A stretch of DNA of 64,000 nt from Eurosta solidaginis (GCF_040869045.1 NC_090324.1:58619346-58683345); one strand, 5' to 3'. Positions 42,650-54,805 are shown, numbered from the stretch's first letter. Made by a program: numbers and translations. The notes: generated by a model from the letters alone, not told the origin.

Positions 42650-43020
42650 AAAAATAGGTAGGTACTTTGTGTGAGGATGCAAAGTTTCAGTTTTTTTGTG
42701 GTCTGCGTGTAAAGCTATGACTACGAATCACGTATTTCAAAAATATATGACGTAAACGTAACTATTTGATGAATTTTGAAGCTTCTATCTGTAAAAAAGG
42801 GGCAAAAATGACAATTTATATGAAGTATATAATATATATACCACCGATATCTATGATTTTTTCAGACAACAATATATGCTATATACGTAAGAATTTGGTG
42901 AAATTTGAAGCTTCTAGCTGTTAAAACGGCGCAGAAATTGCGTAAAGTTTCTTATCTGAACAATCGGTTGTATGAGATATATACTATGTATACCACCGAT
43001 CTCAATGATTTTTTCAGATA
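42650..43020 (+). repeat. Satellite-like repeat (locus 2)
   Basis: Contains AGGTAGGTACTTTGTGTGAG as at 40615, then the GAAGCTTCTAGCTGTTAAAA and TTTTTTCAGACAACAATATA words, about 2 units. The block ends at 43021, where an LTR-like stretch begins. Confidence 0.8.
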
Positions 43021-43540
43021 TTGTTTAGATCACATACCTAAATGTATCTACCCCACCCTCGTAACATAATTCGCTGCCACCCACACATGTCTGTAGTCAC
43101 TAGCACACGGGCATGTGTGAGTGGTACTACGTAGGTGTATTTTCATTTACCGCTGTGCGCCCGCGGTATAGCAACTTTGTTGCCGGGAAACCCAACGAAG
43201 GTGCTGTATCGCGGGTTAATAGGTTTTGTTGCAAAGAGGTTCGTCCTCTTTCAATCCAGCAGCGAGCGAAGCTACACGGTGTCATCTCACGTTCACGTAA
43301 GTGCGAATTTTCAAAATATATTTAATATCTAAATTTTTCACAACACTTGTTAAAATCATTTCTTAACACTTGTTGTATTTCCATACAGTTATTAAAACAA
43401 ACCATTTGTAATTCCTTTTTATTAACACGAAACCTTTTTGGTGTTTTTATTTTCTTCCCCTTTTTCTCGCCTTAACCAATCTTTAACAAATACATGGGTG
43501 CGCACCGTTGCCACCACGCATTTGTACATTGTCCTTACCA
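43021..43540 (+). repeat. BEL-associated LTR-like repeat (43265-43531 shared with 55549-55828)
   Basis: 43249-43531 aligns with 55549-55828 almost base for base: GCTACACGGTGTCATCTCAC, TTCTTAACACTTGTTG and GTGCGCACCGTTGCCACCAC/GTGCGCGCCGTTGCCACCAC. The GCGCCGTTGCCACCA word also occurs at 44895 and 50474, both next to BEL B2. The stretch is probably an LTR of that family. Exact ends are unclear. No gene is present. Confidence 0.65.
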
Positions 43541-45157
43541 CGCCGGTAAGAAGAGCCAATCACCTATAACTACAGTCCCCTCCAATCCCTAGGCAATTAA
43601 TAAGAAGCAGTCAAAGAGTTCAAGGAAGATATTTACAGTCGTGATAATATAATCGGCAGTGTTTGAACACAACGACCCTTTTGGCAACACCAACATCAAC
43701 AACTCCGAAATCCACAAAAAATCAATCTACTACTCCGGAGCAACGAATTAAGGTACGTGGTTTATTCCGTGCGAGGTAGTGTTTTTTTTTTTGTTGTTAA
43801 TAAATATTTCAAAATAAATTATAAATTGGTTCTTTCCCATCAAAAAAGTGCAAGTGAGTGTTAAGTGAAAAATTTATATTTCGTGCAAAAATAGAGAAAA
43901 AAAGCGCTTAACGTAGTTACTTAAAGTTTGTGCAGCACGCCTGTGACTATCCGGAATAATCCCCACCTGTGTTAAGATTTTCCGGACACAGCTCAAGGTA
44001 GCGCAACACTGCTCTAAAAAGTTTACATAATCTAAACACCGCTTTCACCGCTTAGCGCCACTTTTTTACTTTCACCTCTGCAGGATTTATCTGAAAAAAT
44101 TCATTTAATCTACAGCACAAAATTTTGATTTATTAAGGTTACTTAAACAAGCGAATTAAAACGCAGCGGCTGCGCTGGCTAGGCCATGTTATGCGAATGA
44201 AAGATGATGCTCCGGCCAAGAAAGTGTTTCTATCGGAACCCGCCTATGGAAGCAGAGGTAGAGGGCGGCCCCCACTCCGTTGGAAGGACCAGGTGGAAAA
44301 CGATTTAAACTCCCTTGGTGTGACCAATTGGCGCCGGTTGGCGGAGCGAAGGAGCGACTGGCGCGCCTTGTTGGACGGCCATAACCGTTTAGACGGTTAA
44401 GCGCCAATTAAGTAAGTAAGTAAGTAAACAAAAAATTTAATTGTGATTTGCGCGCACATTCAATCAAACACATTTTTCCACATAGAAATCACTTGCGCTT
44501 ATTTACACGGGCAATATGATCGAATTTTTTCTTGCTATAATACAAAGTGCACTTAGTTTACACACACATATAGTTGCTGTTGTTTGGGTGGCCAATAGGC
44601 TTATCTCACATACAATTTTTTTTTTTTTTAACAAAAAATTGAAGAATTTATTATCTCCACTTGCGGCAATACAAATATCAGTTTAGACCGATCTATTTTT
44701 TTGGTGAGATGATATAAAAGATCACTGGACAAGATCAAAGTTGAATACAGTCCTTTATTAGGCTATTTAAAGTCCATAACGTGTGATTCGTTTTTTCTTT
44801 CACTAACACCATTTTTCACTAGCCATTACTCATTGGCTTAGACAATTCAGTAGCAAATCTGCATTAGCACATTCCTTAACATTTACGTGGGTGCGCGCCG
44901 TTGCCACCATGAAATTGTACTTATCCCACTTAGCACATAAGCCTCTATACATTCCTTTTTTCACGTTAGCCATAACTTATCGGCTTACACAATCAATTGG
45001 TAAATTTGTGCATACATACGCATACACCAAATCTGTTCACTAATCACATTATCACTTCCAAGGTCGGTCCTTTGGCAACATTTTCACTCACTACACTCTG
45101 CAAAGGCAATTTCTTCTTAGTTTTTTATAAATTTATCGGTTTTCATTTTTATACACA
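43541..45157 (+). other. BEL B2 upstream/leader region, with an inserted non-LTR end
   Basis: AT-rich non-coding sequence up to the B2 gag start. 44880-44920 repeats the GTGGGTGCGCGCCGTTGCCA word. The non-LTR 3' end at 44151-44427 lies in it. I cannot mark a primer-binding site. Confidence 0.45.
44151..44427 (+). mobile_element. Non-LTR retrotransposon, very short 5'-truncated copy
   Basis: From GCGAATTAAAACGCAGCGGC to the (TAAG)n tail the copy is practically identical to 15932-16208, with K rather than N at the position that distinguishes the two duplicated copies. It encodes only the last 80 or so residues (frame 44191-44400). Near identity shows recent insertion from the same source family. 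Confidence 0.92.
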
Positions 45158-46557
45158 ATGGAGACCTATACACGCCAAGCAGATGCAGTGACGGAGTATG
45201 AAAATGACTTCAACGACATGTCACCTTCACAACACAGTAAACACGCCCTAATATACCAAAGGGATGAGTTAAAAACTTTGTGGGAAGCTACGAAGGGGAC
45301 ATACTAAAAGCTCGTAGGTTCATCAGAGCTTGAGTGAAAGGACTTATCAGCTATCAAAAAGAATCATAAAATGTGCTATTTCAGCTTCCTAAAGTTTCAG
45401 GCGGCAATAGCTGAGCTTTTGGAAGAATTTGAAAAGAAAGAGAAAAAGGTAGGAGTCGCAGATAATATGGAATATCATGTGCGCCTGCCAGCGTGTGATA
45501 TGGATATTTTCAAGGAAGACTATATTTCATGGCCGTCCTTTAGGGACATGTTCACTGCCATATATATTAATAATAGTAAACTCCATGCAGTACAGAAACT
45601 ACACTATTTAAGGCAAAAAACCCAAGGGGAGGCCAAAGAAATAGTGGAACGGTGTTCTTTAACGACAGACGGTTTCGATACAGCGTGGAAAAATTTATGT
45701 GACCGATACGAAAACAAACGTATCTTGGTCAATGCCCAATTAAAAATTCTTTTTAGTTTAAAAGCAGTTGAGAGTGAATGCGGTAGCTCCATTAAAAAAC
45801 TGCAACGTGAAAAAAACAATTGTATCTCAGCGCATCAATGTCACAAGATTGACATATCAAAATGGGATGCAATTCTAACATATTTGTGCTCCACAAAACT
45901 GCCAGAAACCACACTGGCTCTATGGGAACAAACCATAGAAAATAAAACAGAAATTTCAAAATGGGCAGACGTGGATAAATTCTTATCCAGCAGATTCCAA
46001 ATGTTGGAAACTGTCGTAGATATAAGAGGGGATACATTTTCAAAATCCTCTAAGCCACATGCTTCTCATTCCTCGGCAGATACATCGTCGAAACGATCAG
46101 GGTCCTACCAGGCAAGTGTAGCCAAACCTACGTGTAAGATGTGCAAAAGTCCTGCACATCGAATTTCAAAGTGTGAAAAGTTCTTACGTTTAACACCCAA
46201 TAAACGGTTTGAACAAATTAAGAGCAGCCGTGGATGTATAAACTGCCTTTCTGCTGGCCATTCGGTAACAAAGTGCACCAGTCAAATGAACTGTGCCACA
46301 TGTCATTTAAGACATCATACGCTGCTTCATATTTCAAATCAGCCAAAACCAACAACTACTTCAGACACTATCGGAGCATCTACCGCACGGGAAGCTCAAA
46401 TACGACGCAATGCTGAAAGAGATAATGCTCCTATTAATAATGTGAACTCATGTTTTGCTAATACAAATAAAAGGGGATTACTAGGGACAGCTCAGTTTAA
46501 TATTCATTTTAATGGTGTTGACTATTCGGCGAGAGCCCTAAATAGACTCGGGATCTG
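45158..46557 (+). pseudogene. BEL B2 gag
   Basis: ATG at 45158 opens METYTRQADAVTEYENDF, which matches the start in B3. In-frame stops at 45305 and 45335 precede the open frame to 46557. That frame contains the capsid-like region (YISWPSFRDMFTAIYIN, YLRQKTQGEAKEIVERC, GFDTAWKNLCDRYENKRILV) and two zinc-knuckle-like clusters (CKMCKSPAHRISKC, CINCLSAGHSVTKC, then CATCHLRHHTLLH). Gag packages the RNA. Confidence 0.9.
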
Positions 46558-47280
46558 AATGTTCATTCATTGCCGAGAAACTAAAGCGCAGAATTAATCT
46601 GCCATCCAAACACCTGCATGCCCAAGTTTCGGGCATCAATAATACTATGTCTGCACAAGTAAAAGAAGCGTGCAACATACAACTGCGGTCACCAACCGAC
46701 CCATTAATCAAGATCAATACGATCATGCTGGTTTTACCACAATTAACAGGGAATCTTCCAACTTGCCAAATAAACGCAATGACTAGGCAAGCATTCCCTG
46801 ACTTAGTACTGGCTGACAAACGAGTCTTTGTCAATGAGCCAGTCGATCTAATTCTGGGCGGAGACATATAGCCCCAAATTATGTTAGGCGGCATTAGGAA
46901 AAATGTGCTACACACATTAAGAGCACAGGAAACGGTGTTCGGCTGGATTTTGACAGGCCGGACCGATGCCGTTGATAAAATTAAGACTCTAGTTTCATAT
47001 TTTAACGAGGTCACTTTACACAACTGGCGGCTTTCTGAGAGATAGAGGAAATTTCAAAGAAGAGGAGCATCAATAACGATGACACTTACTGCGAGGAGCT
47101 ATACAAATCCACAACAATTCGGAACAACGATGGCAAATACGTAGTCTCCTTACCCTTTGCGAAAGTGTTTAACTTAGGTCTCTCATTAAGAAGTGCGTGT
47201 TCTCAGTTTTATCGCAACGACACACGACTTACCCAGTCCTTCAAACGGAATACAATAGAGTTGTATCAGAATATGAAACC
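46500..47280 (+). pseudogene. BEL B2 aspartic protease and linker to RT
   Basis: VDYSARAL is followed by an inserted A at about 46543. In the next frame the active-site IDSGSEC is readable, then LHAQVSG, VLPQLTGNLPTCQIN, DLVLADKRVFVNEPVDLILG. A TAG at 46869-46871 follows GGDI. The linker ETVFGWILTGR continues in frame and degenerates after 47030. The protease would cut the Gag-Pol polyprotein. Confidence 0.88.
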
Positions 47281-47289
47281 TGAGGGCAC

Positions 47290-48665
47290 ATGAAACAAAT
47301 AGGCAATATTTCGCCAGACTCAAATGACTGTTACTTCCTACCTCACCATGCTGTTATAAAGGAGGGAAGTACAACGACAAAAGTCAGAGTCGTATTTAAT
47401 GCATCTTGTCCTACTACTAATGGCAAGAGTCTAAATGATGCCTTATATCCAGGCCGATTCTTCAATCCGACCTGACAATCCTTATACTACGTTGGCGGCT
47501 GTTCAAATACGTATTTAACAGCGACATAGAAAAAATGTACCGCCAAATATGGGTTAATGAAAATCAAACAAAATACCACCGAATCATATTTCGCAAATGC
47601 CCCAAAAACCCAATTAACATTTACGAATTGAAAACGGTAACCTTTGGGGTTAATTGTGCTCCGTATCTTGCGATTCGGACGCTGCAACAACTAACTGATG
47701 ACGTGGAGACATCGCATCCAATGGCAGCAGATATCCTGCGAAATTGCATGTACGTTGATGACGTACTCGCCGGTGGACACAGCATCGAAATTGTAATCAA
47801 AGCAAGGGACGAAATATCATCGGCATTGCAATCGGCAGGTTTCCCGTTGCGGAAATGGACGTCCAACTGCAAGAAAATTCTACAGCGTATACCGAAGCAA
47901 CACCTATTAAGCGAGGATTTTCTTGAGTTTGAAGACACCAGCATGGTAAAAGCACTCGGTATCAGGTGGAACGCCCATTTCGACTACTTCTACTTCACAG
48001 CGAAACCCTTTGACAATAACCATGCCGTAACAAAAAGGTCGATACTTTCTGCGATCGCAAAACTTTTCGACCCTCTTGGCTGGCTGCCACCAGTCGTAAT
48101 TGTAGCCAAAATAATAATGCAAAATATTTGGTTGGAAGGGACAGGCTGGGATGAAGATATGTCTGAAACTACTCTACATCGGTGGCAATCATTCATGACT
48201 GACTACGACAAGATCAACGAACCGCGATGGGTTCACTACACATTGAAGGACAATATCGAAATACATGGGTTCAGCGAGGCTTCGGAAAAAGCATATGCTG
48301 CCACTGTTTTACTGAGGGTACAAACAAAGGATCAAGTCTTCACCAACCTGTTGATGGCCAAGACGAGAGTAGCCCCGGTCAAAACCATATCCTTGCCTCT
48401 ACTCGAACTCTGCGGTGCAGTTCTACTAGCAGAAATAATCGAACCTGTGGTCGAAAATATGAAACTTTCGAACATTAAAGTAACCCTTTGGACGGACTCA
48501 ACTATAGTTCTGGCATGGATGCGAAAACCACCATGTTCGTGGTCAACGTTCGTGGCACATCGAATAACTAAAATCATCGACAAAGTAGGAGCCAAAGTAT
48601 GGCGGCACGTAGACTCCGCGTCAAATCCTGCAGATTTGGCGAGCAGAGCCCTCTACGCTTCGTAA
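47290..48665 (+). pseudogene. BEL B2 reverse transcriptase and RNase H
   Basis: RT motifs: KVRVVFNASCPTTNGKSLND, IEKMYRQIWVNENQ (first catalytic aspartate), FGVNCAPYLAIRTL, CMYVDDVLAGG (YVDD) and FPLRKWTSNC. A frame change near 47475 splits the fingers. The RNase H region follows: [52 protein letters not shown] and SNPADLASRAL. The expected aspartate of GF(C/S)DASEKA is a glutamate here (SEAS). A TAA replaces the next codon at 48663. Confidence 0.92.
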
Positions 48666-48680
48666 CTAATCAACAATTCT

Positions 48681-50311
48681 TTGTGGTGGCAGGGACCTTC
48701 TTGGTTACAAGAAGACAACGAAAATTGGCCAACACAAGAAGAAGATTACAATACGAATATGGAGGAAAAGAGGGTGAAAGTTCATATAACTTCGGTCAAA
48801 AATAACTTTGATATTCTGGATAGGTTTTCCGATTTACCAAGGGCTTTGCGGGTTATATCCTATATCCCTCGGTTTTTCCAGAATACGCACCCAACAACTA
48901 AAGCCTCCTTTGAAAGGGATTCTCATTCCATAGCTCCTGACGAAATAGAAAAAACAACACGAAGATTGATAACAATATCCCAGAGGCAACATTATCAAGA
49001 AGAGTACGCAAATTTGAAGTCAGGAAAACTAATAAATGGGAAGAGTGAGATTTTACCCCTGAACCCATATATAGATGAAGAAGGCATCATTCGAACTGGG
49101 GGCAGACTGGGGCATCCAAAGACATATCCCATAACTAAAGTCACCCCATTATTCTTCCTTATACTTGCAGGTTATCCAGACTTATAGTTCAATCCTCTCA
49201 TGAGACCACCCTGCATGGAGGGAACCAGCTGATGCTACGTCATATCCGCACTCAGTACTGGATCCCACGCGTTAAAGTCAAGATAAGGTCGGTTATCCAC
49301 AGCTGTAAGGTCTGTACTATTTACAGGAAGCGAACACAAACGCAAGTTATGGGGATCCTTCCGAAAAAGCGCACCGCCTTTACTAGGGCCTTCACTAAGA
49401 CTGGGGTAGATTTCACGGGACCATTCAATATAAAATCCTACCGAGGGAGGGGATGTCGAATTTCAAAAGGATACGTTTGCCTGTTTGTATGCTTTTCGAC
49501 GAAAGCCATCCATCTAGAAGCGACAAACGACCTTAGTACCGGGTCAATCCTAGCTGCCTTCGCCAGACTTGTTTCCAGACGAGGCTGTCCGAAAAACATT
49601 TACTCCGACAATGGTACTAAATTTGTCGGAGCTTCGCGATCTTTACGATCCGAGTTTAAAGCATTTCTGCGTGAAGCAAGGGACGGAACTTTGAATAAAT
49701 ATAGCCATCACAATTTAGAATGGAATTTTATACCGCCAAGCGCTCCTCACATGGGAGGTTTGTGGGAAGCGGGGGTAAGAAGTTTTAAGACCCCTTTTAA
49801 AAAGATCGCGTCCGATCATAAATATACCTTAGAGGAGTTCACTACCCTCTTATGTCGAATTGAGGCCTGCCTCAACTCTAGGCCCCTCAGTCCCTCATCC
49901 AACGACCATTCCGGCCTGGAGCCGCTTACTACAGGCCACTTTCTCGTAGGTGGACATCTTTTAGCCTCACATGAACTCGATTGTAGCGAAAATCCTGCCT
50001 CAATCGTAAACCGATGGCAAAAGATGAAAGCCCTACATCAAACATTCTGCAAAAGTTGGAAATCGGAATTTCTCACCAACATCCAGAAACGGAAAAAATG
50101 AAACATCCACAATCCAATTTAAAACCCGGGGACCTATTTGTCATAAAAGAGGATAACCTATAACCAAACGAGTGGAGAATGGGGAGAATCGTCAACACAC
50201 ACCCAGGTTCCGATAACCGTGTACGTGTTGTTGACGCCAGTACAATTAAAGGACAAATTACGAGACCAATCCTGAAATTGGTACTACTTCCGCCCAACGA
50301 AAATGAACTTT
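48681..50311 (+). pseudogene. BEL B2 integrase and C-terminal domain
   Basis: 48681-49187 is the linker (LWWQGPSWLQED, LNPYIDEEGIIRTGGRLG). 49232-50101 holds the zinc-binding end CKVCTIYRK, then TKTGVDFTGPFNI, NIYSDNGTKFVGA and GGLWEAGVRSF (D, D, E). After a frame change at 50100 the C-terminal frame (KPGDLFVIKEDN, GRIVNTHPG, RPILKLVLLP) ends at 50311. It inserts the element's DNA. Frame shift near 49190 and stop at 50101 disable it. Confidence 0.9.
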
Positions 50312-50640
50312 AATAGTCCATATCCCTTCATCCCAAATAACCCAGCTCTCGTTCATCCCGAACGAGGCCAACACACCGATAACCATGCTCTCGTTCCCCC
50401 GAACGAGGCCAACACAACCCTAATGCACATAAACTACCTGCCACTGAATACTTCTTCCAACAATTGCGTTAGTGCGCCGTTGCCACCACGCAATTGTTTT
50501 CCACATTATTAAATAAATTAAAAATTGCTTCAAATAATTGGTTTCATACATTTAAATCAATAAGGGCTTCGCTTAAAACTCATACAAACATACAACATTG
50601 ACTACTTCGTTGTGGTTCGATAAATAGAACTCAAAGCATC
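50312..50640 (+). repeat. BEL B2 3' end with hairpins
   Basis: Direct repeats of GCTCTCGTTC....GAACGAGGCCAACAC at 50345 and 50387 each form a CTCGTTC/GAACGAG stem (50348-50366 and 50390-50407). A CAATTGCG/CGCAATTG pair lies near 50459-50493 around the GCGCCGTTGCCACCA word. These match the sequences after 475 and 16211. Confidence 0.75.
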
Positions 50641-52080
50641 AACACCAGTTTCTCTGAAACCGCCGTACTAATGCATAACTTTACCACATGAAGACAATCG
50701 AAGTACATATGTACTATGATATAGAAAAATATGCGAAAGATAAGCAAAACTACCTCACCACCTAGCATATGACCCATAACCATATATAAGGGGATGGCAT
50801 CTGCAAAAGCAAATGTGATTGTACAATCCAATTGCACTTGGCTTGCGGCAGGTGACGTTCTTCCCAAGGAAAGCCGAGTTGGGTCATCTCATCATTACAA
50901 AGTAGGAGTCGCTTCATGGCACAGACCTGGCGTGAGGTTTATGTCGTTCTCCACCAAAATCACCGACTCTGGTGAATTTCATAAAACCAAATAACACGGA
51001 GATGACTGCGAAACAAAAAAAGGGGGTCGTTGCGAAATAATGATCTCAGCGTGACTCGAAAATTTTCATGAAAGCGATTTTAAAATTATTCGAAGATAAT
51101 TCTGAAATAACCCCGAAGTCATCCCAGAATGGTTGCGAAACAATCCCGAATCATAAGCAGGATGACATTCGGAGTCGGCATTAACTAGGTTCAGCAATGC
51201 ATGCTAAATCTCGTCCGAATAAATTTGATCGTGCCGCAGTAACCGACACCAAAGGACAATTATCTAAACATCCAGCTATGTGTACCAAATTTCACTCGCG
51301 TCTGTTCAACGGTTTGGCGTTAAATCACAAAGTCAAAGATTTTGAACATACAGGCATCCAAAAATAAAATTCTATCAGCTTGCTGTCACATACCTCAAAA
51401 CAAGCCATATAGACATGATTGGAACGCACACGCCTACCAAACACTAAGCGAGGTTTTTATACACTAAAAAATTCGCTAACCATCTCTAGCCTCCCTCTAG
51501 CATTCATCTGACTCTGGATAAGCGAAAACGCTTAACCTCAGCTGCGACTTCCATCTAGCAGACACGACTGGTATCCATTTCTTTCATTATCGGTTATTAA
51601 TGACGTTGGATTTAGATAAATTTCGTTTAAATGTCGCAGGATTTCTATTGTTTTAATTCAACTACATAAGCACCCAACCAACGCATGGGTGTCAACCGAT
51701 TTATGCCTCATTCAAGGGTGTGTAGTAGAAAAACTTCATTCATTGTATTTTATTCATAAATCACAATTACATCAAGACTATGTACTTGAATATTACGCGT
51801 AGTTATTTTTATGTAAATGAATCAAGATGATAATAAAAACATGTATGCTTTGTAAACTGATTGCTTATCTGATACCATACTGATGACTTTATAGTTTCAA
51901 TCTTTAACTGAATACTTCTAGGAATTAGTAATGATGGGTTGAGAATATTTTGTTTTTGCTTTAATTATAACGAACACTGATAACTATTTTTTGTTGATTA
52001 TTTTTTTAATAGATTTTGTTGCTGATTGTTAAAAAAAAATTATAGTTTTTGACCGCGGAAATATTTGGATATTTTCCAAA
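50641..52080. other. No recognisable gene, includes GATCCCG-like simple repeat
   Basis: Short words such as AATCCCGAA and ATAACCCCGAAGTCATCCC at 51060-51165 resemble the minisatellite at 38630. ORFs at 50631-50994 have no motif. The rest is relic AT-rich DNA. Confidence 0.4.
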
Positions 52081-52689
52081 ATGAATGCCTACATAGAAAA
52101 AGTAATGGAAAAGCGCACGGATATACAGCAACAAATTCATTTTCAGATTAATAATTACATCCTACGACAAAAGGAAAAGCAACTTCATGCTGTAAGGTAC
52201 CTGATTTTTGGCATGCGCCATCTGCAACATACGCGAATTCGCCAATTCTGGTGGATACATTTCTTCTACCTTGCGTCCACAAAGGACGCGTTATGCCAAT
52301 AAGTTGTAGATGTATCTTCGGACTATGCTACGCGAAGATAACGACTCAAATAATACACTGCCAAATAAAATGTCTCCCTATTGGTGTCAGGATCGCTAGA
52401 GATGAACATCCATCTTATTCTGAAAATAAATGAAGAAATTAATAAAATCACGGTTTACATTCAATTCTTTAGGCAGACTGGTGAAACAGCATTCCGGTGC
52501 ATCTAAGCATGTCAATTCCAATTCAAAGCCATGTGCCACAGCCTCTTGTAGTAGTGTTGGACATGTATACATTGAATTTTTATGTAGCATTTGTAAATTG
52601 GGCATAAGTGCAGCTGCTCCATATGCCTGTATACACTGCGGAAGCAGACACTTCACTTACCGGTTTTGGGATGATTGAAGCGGTCCACT
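52081..52689 (+). pseudogene. Possible host exon fragments, unassigned
   Basis: A context CCAAAATG at 52077 opens MNAYIEKVMEKRTDIQQQIH, helical and charged, followed by a donor-like GTAAGG at 52191. 52430-52678 is open on the plus strand with CSICKLGISAAAPYACIHCG, a possible zinc-binding cluster, and also on the minus strand (52656-52396). The two could be pieces of one plus-strand gene. I do not recognise it and neighbouring sequence is pseudogenic. Confidence 0.3.
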
Positions 52690-53215
52690 AGACGAATCTG
52701 TTCCACAGCATCTCCAGCCAGGTCCACTTAACGTGATTTGGTCAAGATTAAGTCATTATTTTCGATAGCATTCAATTTCAATTTTCTGTGTTGAGTGTCT
52801 TTAGACTCTTGAACTTCTCATTGATGTCAATGAAATCTAAAAATATCTGGCCCTAATTTGACCAACTTGACACTTTGAAGGTCTTGTTGGCCTTAGCCCC
52901 TTCAAATTGAGATAACAACTCATGTGAATAATCGAGATTATCATTCATGATTGCATCTGGTGCAATATGCTCGAATATCACTTCATGCGCGAGTGCCCAT
53001 TGCTTCGTTTTTAGCAAATATATTGCTTGCATATGATGATAACCAAGTGCGCCCGCTTTAACTAATTTTGCGCAATAAATTCATTTTTCGGGTACACCCA
53101 AATTGCTTATAACCAATTGTGCTTTTTCCGGAAGGGCAACATCTTTTGAAACGCTAACATAACACCAAAGCACATTTTGTACGGGAAACTCAGGTTGTTA
53201 CTTATTTAATATGCA
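52690..53215 (-). pseudogene. Nup98-96: Nup98-96 nucleoporin pseudogene fragment (Nup96 part)
   Basis: The minus strand reads VALPEKAQLVISNLGVPEK, stop (TGA at 53083-53081, where tryptophan is expected), IYCAKLVKAGALGYHHMQAI, YLLKTKQWALAHEVIFEHIA, PDAIMNDNLDYSHELL, then a TAG and IFLDFIDINEKFKSLK. The order recalls the C-terminal Nup96 helical domain, a scaffold part of the nuclear pore. The piece has two or more nonsense codons and no ends. It starts about 70-90 bases beyond the end of the CstF-50 pseudogene. Assignment is from remembered family motifs. Confidence 0.7.
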
Positions 53216-53280
53216 TGATGATTAAATACAACATCAAACTCCAGGCATACAAAATCGATAATTGAATATTATTTGTTAGT

Positions 53281-54545
53281 TCATTGATTTGTTGCACGAC
53301 GATACCAAAAGCGTGCACGGAAATCATCTGAACATGTTACGAATTCTGGCGAGTTTGGTGAATGCGTTATAAAACGCACGGCCGTTGTGACCCAATGACA
53401 TAAGATTTAAGCGAGCGCCATTACGGGAATTCCATGAGCAAAGTGAAGTGGTGGCCTAATCAGGGAAGAGTACATAGTGCTCAGTATGATTGAAAACGGC
53501 CTGTGTATTGTGTTCTTGTTTGCCAGTAGTACCAGCGACAGTATAGGTCTGCACGGGTCGGCTGGTACATAGTCCCCACAAGAATACCAACGTGTCCTTG
53601 CCAGATGAAAGTAAGTACTTTCCGTTTCTTGTAAATTTCAATGAACAAATTTCTGCACCAGCATGTGCTTGCGGTATAGTATTGATGCAACGACCACTGA
53701 CGCCATTCCAAAATTTGATCGCACCATCTAAACTATCTGTAGCATACAGTTTGGCGATTGGTGCAAAATTTACACATGTCACGGCAGCTTTGTGCTGTTG
53801 TGATGGTATTGCGCTCACATAGCATTGGCAAGTATGTACATCATACACATGCAATAAATAGTTCACCGGTTCACAGTCGGTAGACCCATTATGTGCTTTT
53901 TTCACCGGGGGTTTTGCAATATCAAATAGTTTTACGGTGCCATCACGTGAACCAGATGCCAGGATATATTCTTTCGGATGAAGTGCTAAATAGGATACTT
54001 CATCCGTATGATCATAGAGTGTACGTATAACAGGATGACCCTGCTGTTCCTGCCCTGATTCTATATCTTCAGGTGCTGATTTGGCTAGCATACGTTCAAC
54101 ATACAATATTTTCATACTTGCGTCTACACTGCCCGTAGCAACCAACGTGCCATTATGACTGAATGCACCAGCACGACAAGATTGTTTATGCGATGTAACA
54201 TAAGCGGTTTCGTAAGATGCCGGTTCAGGTGCTAAAGCGGATGCTTCAGGTTCAAACTCCAAATAAATTCCAGGCAATATATCGCCCTTAGGTGCAATTG
54301 GTTTTTCTTTGGTGGCTTGCATACCGGAAATCATGACATGTAACGATCGTTCGCTGGGAGAGCATTCGTCTGCTTTAACAAGCATAGATAATTCCATGGC
54401 GGACTTTTCCAGGCCATCGTACATCAGTTGACTGATAATCAACCTATATAGAATTTCACGATTTTTTACGAGATTCCTAGGACCTAATATCTCGAAGTCA
54501 TGCATTTGTACATGGTCCTTCGAGGCATGGAACCCAAAATAGATG
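53281..54545 (-). pseudogene. CstF50: CstF-50 (cleavage stimulation factor subunit 1) pseudogene
   Basis: The open frame 54637-53456 contains NREILYRLIISQLMYDGLEK (N-terminal dimerisation region), ASYETAYVTSHKQSCRAGAF, HPVIRTLYDHTDEVSYLA, YILASGSRDGTVKLFD, YDVHTCQCYVSAIPSQQHK, YLLSSGKDTLVFLWG and QAVFNHTEHYVLFPD: WD40 repeats of CstF-50, which acts in mRNA 3'-end cleavage. About 20 residues are deleted after DCEPVN (around 53860). A TAG (53457-53455 region) replaces the next codon. The end continues to a frameshift and the natural TGA at 53283-53281. A splice acceptor (CTTTTCAG, about 54560) is kept. Too damaged to be functional. Confidence 0.88.
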
Positions 54546-54805
54546 CAAATTAAGTATACCTGAAAAGAAAAAAAAAAGAAAAAGAGAATTTTTTTATTAA
54601 TAAAAACATAACCCAGTTTACGAGTATACTTACTCACCGCGTGTTTTATATCAATGACATTTTTTTTTCATTCAGGAAATGGAAAAGCGTAGCAGATGTC
54701 AAAATCTCTACATTTAATTTCTGACTGTCAATGATTATTGCAATACAAACGTTAGGCCTCAGGCGCAAGCATCTCGCGCACGACACGTCACGCAGTACAT
54801 GCCGC
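54530..54805 (-). repeat. Inverted duplication of the CstF-50 5' region, left arm
   Basis: The minus strand runs from GCGTGACGTGTCGTGCGCGA through GATATAAAACACG (TATA-like, about 54640-54656), GTGAGTAAGTATACTCG (donor-like) and a short intron to TTTTCTTTTCAG. The same sequence is on the plus strand at 55290-55547. The left arm contains an extra GCGCCTGAGGCCTAACG and a 21-22 base tandem repeat of CTACACGTCACGCACTAC near 54800-54860. Confidence 0.85.

Larger units (their letters stand above)
45158..50311 (+). mobile_element. BEL/Pao retrotransposon B2, nearly complete coding region
   Basis: Order gag (45158-46557), protease (46500-46900), RT (47290-48140), RNase H (48240-48665), integrase (48681-50311) is that of a BEL/Pao element. 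Lesions I can count: TAA 45305, TGA 45335, one inserted base at about 46543, TAG 46869, changes near 47030 and 47475, TAA 48663, shifts near 49180 and 50100. The 3' end carries the hairpin array. It is inactive but young enough to read end to end. Confidence 0.92.

Noticed and set aside
53281..54637. CstF-50 as a functional gene
   Set aside because: The long open frame is tempting, but about 20 residues of a WD repeat are missing, a TAG interrupts the conserved C-terminus and the last 50 residues are frameshifted.
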